In this document: piece by piece, positions 7,083 through 11,728 of the stretch | Layout: every line of letters begins with the position of its first letter | How positions within the stretch are numbered: position 1 is the first letter of the stretch | Origin: an uncultured Lutibacter sp. | GTDB lineage: Bacteria > Bacteroidota > Bacteroidia > Flavobacteriales > Flavobacteriaceae | Assembly (NCBI GenBank): GCA_913061425.1 | Contig: CAJXUO010000012.1 | Coordinates: forward strand, 1-11,728 | DNA: 11,728 nt | Reading direction: 5' to 3' | The notes under the pieces: model-generated | What the model was told of the DNA's origin: nothing | The model's database searches: none | Seen by the model: only the letters and a program-made list of their open reading frames with translations | Made by a program: the position numbers and the translations under genes

Positions 7083-8393
7083 ATGGCTACATTTAAAATT
7101 GAAGGAGGGCATAAATTAAAAGGAGATATTACACCTCAAGGTGCAAAAAACGAAGCGCTACAAGTAATTTGTGCTGTGCTTTTGACTTCAGAAAAAGTTA
7201 CAATTAGTAATGTCCCAGACATTATAGATGTCAACAAATTGATATTTATTTTAGGCGAATTGGGTGTGAAAATTGAAAAAATCTCAAAGGACACTTATAC
7301 TTTTCAAGCAGATGATTTAGATTTAGAATATCTTGAATCTGATAAATTTAAACGTGACGGAAGCTCATTGAGAGGTTCAATCATGATTGTAGGCCCTTTG
7401 CTTACTAGATTTGGTAAAGGATATATTCCGCGTCCTGGAGGAGATAAAATAGGAAGAAGAAGGTTGGATACCCATTTTGAAGGGTTTATAAGTCTTGGCG
7501 CAACGTTTAGATATAAAAAAGAAGAACAATTTTATGGTGTAGAAGCACCAAATGGTTTACAAGGAGTAGATATGCTTTTAGATGAGGCTTCTGTTACAGG
7601 AACAGCTAATATTGTAATGGCTGCAGTTTTAGCAAAAGGTGTTACAACTATTTATAATGCTGCTTGCGAACCGTATTTACAAGAACTTTGTAAAATGTTG
7701 AACTCAATGGGCGCTAAGATTAGTGGCGTTAGTTCAAATTTATTATCAATAGAAGGTGTTGAAAGTTTAGGAGGATGTAAACTAAGAGTTCTTCCTGATA
7801 TGATTGAAATAGGAAGTTGGATTGGTATGGCTGCTATGACAAAATCAGAATTGACAATTAAAAATGTTAGTTGGGAGAATTTAGGTCAAATACCAAGAGT
7901 CTTTAGAAAATTAGGAATAAAATTAGAGAAAAGAGGAGATGATATTTATATTCCTGCTCAAGAATCTTATGAAATACAAAACTTTATTGACGGTTCAATC
8001 TTAACTATTTCTGATGCTCCTTGGCCTGGATTTACGCCAGATTTATTGAGTATTGTTTTAGTTGTAGCTACACAAGCAAAAGGAAGTGTACTAATTCATC
8101 AAAAAATGTTTGAAAGCAGACTCTTTTTTGTTGATAAACTAATAGATATGGGAGCGCAAGTTATTTTATGTGATCCTCATAGAGCCACAGTAATTGGAAT
8201 GAATCATCAGTCTAGTTTAAAAGCGACAACAATGGTTTCACCAGATATTAGAGCCGGAATTTCATTATTAATTGCAGCACTTTCTGCTAAAGGAACTAGT
8301 ACTATTCACAATATTGAACAAATAGATAGAGGATATCAAGATATAGATAAAAGATTACGAGCAATTGGAGCTAAAATTGAAAGAATCAATTAA
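7083..8393 (+). CDS. murA: UDP-N-acetylglucosamine 1-carboxyvinyltransferase
   Basis: MurA transfers enolpyruvate from phosphoenolpyruvate to UDP-GlcNAc, the first committed step of peptidoglycan synthesis in the cytoplasm. The 436 residues fit the family (about 420-440) and its two-domain inside-out barrel. Visible landmarks are the substrate residues K22 and N23 in GAKNEAL, R97 in LRGSI, the mobile loop 'RPGGDKIGRRRLDTHFEG' (117-134), D320 in 'PWPGFTPDLLS' where E. coli has its catalytic Asp305, 'MFESRLFFVDKL' (342-353), R390 in 'SPDIRAGISLLIAAL', and the end 'GYQDIDKRLRAIGAKIERI'. The loop residue equal to E. coli Cys115 is Asp121. The Asp form stays active but is not alkylated by fosfomycin (known for Mycobacterium, Chlamydia and Borrelia MurA). 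The related enzyme AroA (EPSP synthase) is excluded by these MurA-specific motifs. It is second in an operon with DUF4290 and is followed by a terminator. Confidence 0.96.
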   Translation: MATFKIEGGHKLKGDITPQGAKNEALQVICAVLLTSEKVTISNVPDIIDVNKLIFILGELGVKIEKISKDTYTFQADDLDLEYLESDKFKRDGSSLRGSIMIVGPLLTRFGKGYIPRPGGDKIGRRRLDTHFEGFISLGATFRYKKEEQFYGVEAPNGLQGVDMLLDEASVTGTANIVMAAVLAKGVTTIYNAACEPYLQELCKMLNSMGAKISGVSSNLLSIEGVESLGGCKLRVLPDMIEIGSWIGMAAMTKSELTIKNVSWENLGQIPRVFRKLGIKLEKRGDDIYIPAQESYEIQNFIDGSILTISDAPWPGFTPDLLSIVLVVATQAKGSVLIHQKMFESRLFFVDKLIDMGAQVILCDPHRATVIGMNHQSSLKATTMVSPDIRAGISLLIAALSAKGTSTIHNIEQIDRGYQDIDKRLRAIGAKIERIN

Positions 8394-8394
8394 C

Positions 8395-8408
8395 TATAGA
8401 CGTCTATA
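8395..8408. repeat. Perfect 14-bp palindrome just after murA
   Basis: TATAGACGTCTATA equals its own reverse complement. It begins two bases after the murA stop codon and lies 11 bases ahead of the terminator stem. It might be a protein-binding site or only a small hairpin at the mRNA end. Nothing in the sequence decides between these. Confidence 0.5.
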
Positions 8409-8418
8409 CATAATATTT

Positions 8419-8453
8419 AAAATCTCAAGTTGAATTTAGCTTGAGATTTTTTT
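8419..8453 (+). terminator. Intrinsic terminator of the DUF4290-murA operon
   Basis: AAAATCTCAAG (8419-8429) pairs without mismatch with CTTGAGATTTT (8440-8450) around a 10-base loop, and the T run continues to 8453. The A tract ahead of the stem could let it work on the other strand too, but no gene there needs it. Confidence 0.88.
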
Positions 8454-8461
8454 ATGACATC

Positions 8462-8493
8462 TTGACATTATTAAGTAATTGGCAGTACTTTTG
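8462..8493 (+). promoter_or_regulatory. Promoter of the grpE-dnaJ operon
   Basis: TACTTTTG (8486-8493) matches the Bacteroidota -7 consensus exactly. TTGACA at 8462-8467 supplies a -33 TTG, with 21 bases between TTG and the -7 element. The ATG follows 16 bases after the -7 element, so the leader is very short. I see no CIRCE inverted repeat here, so control by HrcA at this spot is not supported. Confidence 0.65.
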
Positions 8494-8509
8494 CAAACAT
8501 TATTAAATT

Positions 8510-9028
8510 ATGAGTGATACGAAAGAAAATATAGAAGAAAAAGAAATTCAACTTGAAGATAAAACAGTTGAAATTCCTCAAGAACCTACTCTAGAAGAGC
8601 AGTTAGATAAAGAGAAAGATAAGTTTTTAAGACTTTTTGCAGAATTCGAAAATTATAAAAGACGTACTTCAAAAGAACGAATAGAATTGTTTAAAACTGC
8701 CAATCAAGAATTAATGACAGTTTTATTGCCAATTTTAGATGATTTTGAAAGAGCTTTGGCGCATATTGAAGACGATAAGGAAGCAGAAGAATTAAGGAAA
8801 GGAGTCCTGCTTATTTATCAGAAATTAGTGACAACTTTAGAACAAAAAGGGTTGGCTATAACGGATGTGAAATCTGGTGACACTTTTGATGCTGAAATTC
8901 ATGAAGCAATAACTCAAATACCTGCACCATCAAAAAAGATGAAGGGTAAAATTGTTGATGTGATTGAAAAAGGATATAAACTAGGAGACAAAACAATACG
9001 TTTTCCAAAAGTAGTTATTGGTCAATAA
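8510..9028 (+). CDS. grpE: GrpE, nucleotide exchange factor for DnaK
   Basis: GrpE releases ADP from DnaK (Hsp70) so that the chaperone can reload ATP and let go of its client. The 172 residues fit the family. Residues 1-30 are acidic and disordered, followed by the long dimerising helix with heptad spacing (about 29-70). That helix includes the strongly conserved 'RLFAEFENYKRRTSKER' (41-57), then 'LPILDDFERAL' (73-83). The C-terminal beta-domain that inserts into the DnaK cleft carries 'GDTFDAEIHEAITQIP' (123-138) and 'VDVIEKGYKLGDKTIRFPKVVI' (149-170), the family signature. It is the first gene of a two-gene heat-shock operon with dnaJ 16 bases downstream. dnaK itself is not in the window. 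Confidence 0.96.
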   Translation: MSDTKENIEEKEIQLEDKTVEIPQEPTLEEQLDKEKDKFLRLFAEFENYKRRTSKERIELFKTANQELMTVLLPILDDFERALAHIEDDKEAEELRKGVLLIYQKLVTTLEQKGLAITDVKSGDTFDAEIHEAITQIPAPSKKMKGKIVDVIEKGYKLGDKTIRFPKVVIGQ

Positions 9029-9044
9029 AAAATAGATTTTCAAA

Positions 9045-10169
9045 ATGAAAAAAGATTTTTACGAAATATTAGACCTTGAAAGAGGTGCAAGTTCAGCTGA
9101 AATAAAAAAAGCTTACAGAAAAAAAGCAATTAAATTTCATCCTGATAAAAATCCTGGAGATAATACAGCAGAAGAAAACTTTAAAAAAGCAGCAGAAGCT
9201 TATGAAATCTTAAGTGATGACAATAAGCGTGCACGCTATGATCAACATGGACATGCCGCTTTTGAGAATGGTGGAGCAGGTGCTGGAGGTTTTGGTGGCT
9301 TTGGTGGAGGAGGAATGGATATGGATGATATCTTTAGCCAGTTTGGAGATATTTTTGGCGGTGGCTTTGGTGGCGGAGGCGGTTCTAGAAGGACAGCAAG
9401 AGTTAAAGGAAGCAACATGCGCATTAGAGTAAAAGTTACTCTTGAAGATATTGCAAATGGTGTAGAGAAAAAAGTAAAAGTTCATAGAAAAATTAAAGCA
9501 GTTGGTGTAACTTTTAAAACTTGTGATACTTGTAATGGTCAAGGACAAGTAATGAGAGTAACCAATACCATATTAGGTAGAATGCAAACAGCAGCGACTT
9601 GTCCTACTTGTCAAGGTGCTGGACAATCTATTAATAATCGCCCAAAAGGATCTGATGCAAATGGTTTGATTCAAAAAGAGGAAACGGTTTCAATAAAAAT
9701 TCCTGCAGGAGTTACTGATGGTGTACAATTAAAAGTAACAGGTAAGGGAAATGAAGCACCTGGAAATGATTCAATTTCTGGAGATTTATTAGTATTGATT
9801 GAAGAAGTAACACATGATACTTTATCAAGAGAAGGAATGAATTTACATTATGATTTATATGTGAATTTTTCTGAAGCAACACTTGGAGCAACAAAAGAAA
9901 TACAAACCGTAACAGGAAAGGTTAAAATAAAGATAGAATTAGGTACTCAATCAGGTAAAATATTAAGATTACGTGGAAAAGGGTTACCAAGTATTGAGCG
10001 TTATGGAACTGGAGATTTATTAGTTCATATAAATGTTTGGACACCTCAAAACTTAACAAAAGATCAAAAAACCTTTTTTGAAAAATCATTAAATGATGAT
10101 AATTTCATTCCTAGTCCTTCTAAGAATGATAAATCTTTTTTTGAAAAGGTAAAAGACATGTTTTCTTAA
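9045..10169 (+). CDS. dnaJ: DnaJ co-chaperone with reduced zinc-finger domain
   Basis: DnaJ delivers unfolded proteins to DnaK and triggers ATP hydrolysis. The order of domains is that of a type I Hsp40: J domain 1-70 with HPD at 32-34, a Gly/Phe-rich linker (75-113), a zinc-binding region inserted in the first C-terminal beta domain, and C-terminal peptide-binding and dimerisation domains to 374. The total length is normal. The zinc region is not. Only two CxxCxGxG repeats are present, at 160-167 (CDTCNGQG) and 186-193 (CPTCQGAG). E. coli DnaJ has four. The spacing between the two (26 residues) fits canonical repeats 2 and 3, which form zinc centre II. The positions for repeats 1 and 4 hold no cysteine ('[14 protein letters not shown]' and '[13 protein letters not shown]'). 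The reading frame is intact and the flanks are well conserved, so this looks like a lineage trait and not damage. The C-terminus ends in [12 protein letters not shown]. Confidence 0.96.
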   Translation: MKKDFYEILDLERGASSAEIKKAYRKKAIKFHPDKNPGDNTAEENFKKAAEAYEILSDDNKRARYDQHGHAAFENGGAGAGGFGGFGGGGMDMDDIFSQFGDIFGGGFGGGGGSRRTARVKGSNMRIRVKVTLEDIANGVEKKVKVHRKIKAVGVTFKTCDTCNGQGQVMRVTNTILGRMQTAATCPTCQGAGQSINNRPKGSDANGLIQKEETVSIKIPAGVTDGVQLKVTGKGNEAPGNDSISGDLLVLIEEVTHDTLSREGMNLHYDLYVNFSEATLGATKEIQTVTGKVKIKIELGTQSGKILRLRGKGLPSIERYGTGDLLVHINVWTPQNLTKDQKTFFEKSLNDDNFIPSPSKNDKSFFEKVKDMFS

Positions 10170-10199
10170 TAGATGTTTACATGTTATATTTAAATGATG

Positions 10200-10245
10200 G
10201 TGCAAATTCGCACTGTTATTAATTGTAATGATTAATAACACTTTT
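10200..10245 (+). terminator. Tandem hairpins after dnaJ, the second terminator-like
   Basis: GTGC (10200-10203) and GCAC (10210-10213) form a small hairpin with a near-palindromic core. Directly after it, TGTTATTAAT (10214-10223) pairs perfectly over 10 bp with ATTAATAACA (10231-10240) around a 7-base loop, followed by CTTTTTC. The second hairpin may be a first, AT-rich terminator of the grpE-dnaJ transcript, ahead of the stronger one at 10258. Confidence 0.5.
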
Positions 10246-10257
10246 TCATAGTAATTT

Positions 10258-10286
10258 CCCGCTTAATTCTTTTAAGTGGGTTTTTT
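10258..10286 (+). terminator. Intrinsic terminator of the grpE-dnaJ operon
   Basis: CCCGCTTAA (10258-10266) pairs with TTAAGTGGG (10272-10280), 9 bp with one G-U pair, with a 5-base loop and then six T (10281-10286). It ends only 8 bases before the rnpB -7 element, so terminator and rnpB promoter share space. Confidence 0.88.
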
Positions 10287-10293
10287 ATTTCCC

Positions 10294-10301
10294 TATCTTT
10301 G
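10294..10301 (+). promoter_or_regulatory. -7 promoter element of rnpB
   Basis: TATCTTTG is an exact TAnnTTTG match. Transcription would begin about 5-7 bases later, at the start of the P1 helix of RNase P RNA. The -33 position falls inside the dnaJ terminator stem and has no clear TTG. Confidence 0.6.
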
Positions 10302-10303
10302 CA

Positions 10304-10617
10304 AAAGCAGATCGTCTTATCGCTTTATTTATTTAAAGAGGAAAGTCCGGACACCAAAGGGTAGCATAACGGATAACATCCGTCGTTTTAATTTTACAAT
10401 TAGAATCGGACAAGTGCAACAGAAAGCAAGTACAGTTCGGCTGTAGTGAAACCAGGTAAACTCTATGCGGTGCAATGTCATGTATATTGGAGCTTGAAAG
10501 CGACTCGCTTGATTCCAAAGGGTAGGCAGATAGAATTATTGAGCAATCAATAGTCTAGATAAATGATAAGAATTCAATTTATTGAATACAGAATCCGGCT
10601 TATAGATCTGCTTTTTT
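10304..10617 (+). ncRNA. rnpB: RNase P RNA (class A), catalytic subunit for tRNA 5' processing
   Basis: RNase P RNA cuts the 5' leader from pre-tRNAs and works with the RnpA protein, which is not in this window. The conserved regions are plain: GAGGAAAGTCCGGACACC at 10338-10355 (CR-I) and AGAATCCGGCTTATAG at 10589-10604 (CR-V). These pair to form helix P4 and the catalytic core. The ends close helix P1: AAAAGCAGATC (10303-10313) pairs with GATCTGCTTTT (10605-10615). The middle holds 'ACAGAAAGCAAG', 'GTGAAACCAGGTAAACTC' and 'GGGTAGGCAGATAGA', typical of the Bacteroidota version. The length of about 314 bases fits class A. The T run at 10612-10617 closing P1 could double as the terminator. The exact ends are inferred from P1 pairing. 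Confidence 0.95.
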
Positions 10618-10694
10618 ATTAAATTCATAATTTTCACATATAATTATTATCTAATTACATCCTCTTTTTCCCTTAAAAAAATCGTTACTTTTTG

Positions 10695-10702
10695 TATTTT
10701 TG
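10695..10702 (+). promoter_or_regulatory. -7 promoter element of the aconitase gene
   Basis: TATTTTTG matches TAnnTTTG exactly and lies 24 bases ahead of the ATG at 10727. The -33 region (around 10672) is T/A-rich without a clear TTG. The rest of 10618-10694 is AT-rich with no other signal I can support. Confidence 0.5.
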
Positions 10703-10726
10703 CAAAACATTAAAAAACTATAACAT

Positions 10727-11728
10727 ATGGCATTTGATATTGAAATGATCAAAGGTGTATATTCTAGAATGGTTGAGCGAGTAGATATTGCTCGAAAAAC
10801 ACTAGATAAACCACTTACACTATCTGAAAAAATATTATACAATCATCTTTGGGATGGAAATCCTACAAAAGCATTTACTAGAGGGAAAGATTATGTTGAC
10901 TTTGCTCCAGATAGAATTGCGTGTCAAGATGCAACTGCTCAAATGGCTTTATTGCAATTTATGCAAGCAGGAAAAAATAAAGTAGCAGTTCCTACAACTG
11001 TTCACTGTGATCATTTAATTCAAGCAAAAGATGGTGCTGCGACCGATTTAAAAAACGCAAATGATGTGAGTAGCGAAGTTTTTAACTTCTTAGAGTCTGT
11101 CTCAAATAAATATGGTATTGGATTTTGGAAACCAGGAGCGGGAATTATTCATCAGGTAGTTTTAGAAAATTATGCATTTCCAGGCGGAATGATGATTGGA
11201 ACTGATTCTCATACTGTAAATGCAGGAGGACTTGGTATGGTTGCAATTGGAGTAGGTGGAGCAGATGCTGTTGATGTGATGGCTGGAATGGCTTGGGAAT
11301 TGAAATTTCCAAAATTAATTGGTGTAAAACTGACTGGAAAATTATCAGGTTGGACTGCACCTAAAGATGTAATTTTAAAAGTAGCAGAAATTCTAACTGC
11401 AAAAGGAGGAACAGATGCCATAGTTGAATATTTTGGACCTGGAGCTATTTCAATGTCTTGTACAGGAAAAGGTACTATTTGTAATATGGGTGCTGAAATT
11501 GGAGCAACAACTTCAACTTTTGGTTACGATGAGTCAATGGAGCGTTATTTACGTGCTACAGAAAGATCTGAAGTAGCTGATGAAGCAAACAAAATAAAAG
11601 AATACTTAACTGCTGATCCAGAAGTATATGAAAAACCAGAGAAATATTTTGATCAAGTAATTGAAATTAATCTATCTGAATTAGGACCCTTATTAAATGG
11701 CCCTTTTACGCCAGATTTATCTACATCA
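10727..11728 (+). CDS. Aconitate hydratase, mitochondrial-type (partial, C-terminus beyond right edge)
   Basis: Aconitase interconverts citrate and isocitrate through cis-aconitate in the TCA cycle, using a [4Fe-4S] cluster. The first 334 residues are present. They begin [15 protein letters not shown] and carry '[18 protein letters not shown]' (58-75) with the active-site Gln, '[13 protein letters not shown]' (88-100) with the Asp-His pair, '[11 protein letters not shown]' (137-147) with an active-site His, '[20 protein letters not shown]' (158-177), the aconitase family signature, and '[20 protein letters not shown]' (244-263). These motifs place it with mitochondrial ACO2 and its bacterial relatives rather than with AcnA or AcnB of E. 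coli. The family is about 750-780 residues long, so over half the protein, including the three Cys ligands of the cluster, lies beyond the window. The start is the first ATG after a promoter-like TATTTTTG, with an A-rich leader. Confidence 0.95.
   Translation, partial: MAFDIEMIKGVYSRMVERVDIARKTLDKPLTLSEKILYNHLWDGNPTKAFTRGKDYVDFAPDRIACQDATAQMALLQFMQAGKNKVAVPTTVHCDHLIQAKDGAATDLKNANDVSSEVFNFLESVSNKYGIGFWKPGAGIIHQVVLENYAFPGGMMIGTDSHTVNAGGLGMVAIGVGGADAVDVMAGMAWELKFPKLIGVKLTGKLSGWTAPKDVILKVAEILTAKGGTDAIVEYFGPGAISMSCTGKGTICNMGAEIGATTSTFGYDESMERYLRATERSEVADEANKIKEYLTADPEVYEKPEKYFDQVIEINLSELGPLLNGPFTPDLSTS

Noticed and set aside
7083..8393. AroA (EPSP synthase) as an alternative to MurA
   Set aside because: The loop RPGGDKIGRRRLD, the N-terminal GAKNEAL and the C-terminal GYQDID block are MurA motifs, and the operon context fits peptidoglycan synthesis.
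8394..8509. A CIRCE element (HrcA operator) ahead of the grpE-dnaJ operon
   Set aside because: No TTAGCACTC-N9-GAGTGCTAA or close variant is present. The palindrome at 8395 has a different sequence and is too far upstream to be equated with it.
9280..9385. Repeated GGTGGC/GGAGG-like units that look like a tandem DNA repeat
   Set aside because: They encode the Gly/Phe-rich linker of DnaJ, are irregular at the DNA level and are expected in this protein.
9242..9548. Several minus- and plus-strand open frames inside dnaJ, including a Pro-rich one
   Set aside because: They are mirror images of the Gly/Phe-rich codons of DnaJ. Low-complexity composition keeps these frames open without any coding signal of their own.
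10333..10518. An open frame on the minus strand at the RNase P RNA locus
   Set aside because: It overlaps conserved RNase P RNA core sequence, and its translation has no recognisable protein features.
1..11728. Mobile elements, CRISPR arrays, phage genes, toxin-antitoxin pairs, tRNA genes or a defence system
   Set aside because: I read both strands and found no transposase, integrase, spaced direct repeats, cloverleaf or defence-related domains. The genes are core or metabolic, and base composition is even throughout by eye.

Overview
The window is AT-rich chromosomal DNA from a member of Bacteroidota, most likely class Flavobacteriia (family Flavobacteriaceae). The grounds are: several copies of the Bacteroidota promoter -7 element TAnnTTTG; start codons without a Shine-Dalgarno sequence but with A/T-rich leaders; a DUF4290 protein fused in operon to murA; a Bacteroidota-type RNase P RNA; and housekeeping proteins that read as flavobacterial. 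I cannot name the genus.

Region 1 (1-3320) is a vitamin B12 uptake locus. A substrate-binding lipoprotein of the BtuF type (minus strand, cut by the left edge) lies divergent from a BtuB-like TonB-dependent receptor. Between them, on the plus strand, is a cobalamin riboswitch with its own promoter, a clear B12 box and a terminator-like hairpin, so receptor expression is expected to fall when cobalamin is plentiful. The receptor would bring corrinoid across the outer membrane, and the lipoprotein would hand it to an inner-membrane ABC transporter that is not in the window.

Region 2 (3290-6345) holds a bidirectional terminator, a small membrane-anchored protein of unknown function on the minus strand, and a UvrD/PcrA-family DNA helicase on the plus strand that seems to start at TTG. 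Region 3 (6340-8453) is a two-gene unit: a DUF4290 protein and, three bases downstream, murA, the first committed enzyme of peptidoglycan synthesis. This MurA carries Asp in place of the fosfomycin-reactive Cys. The unit ends in a strong terminator. Region 4 (8460-10290) is the grpE-dnaJ co-chaperone operon. Its DnaJ keeps only the two central zinc-finger repeats. Region 5 (10290-10620) is rnpB, the RNase P RNA gene. Region 6 (10690-11728) is the start of an aconitase gene cut by the right edge.

Most of the window is ordinary core genome. I see no mobile element, CRISPR array, phage gene or defence system, and no convincing undescribed system. The points most worth checking are the reduced DnaJ zinc domain, the MurA Cys-to-Asp site, the riboswitch expression platform, and the two uncharacterised proteins (the 172-residue membrane protein and DUF4290).
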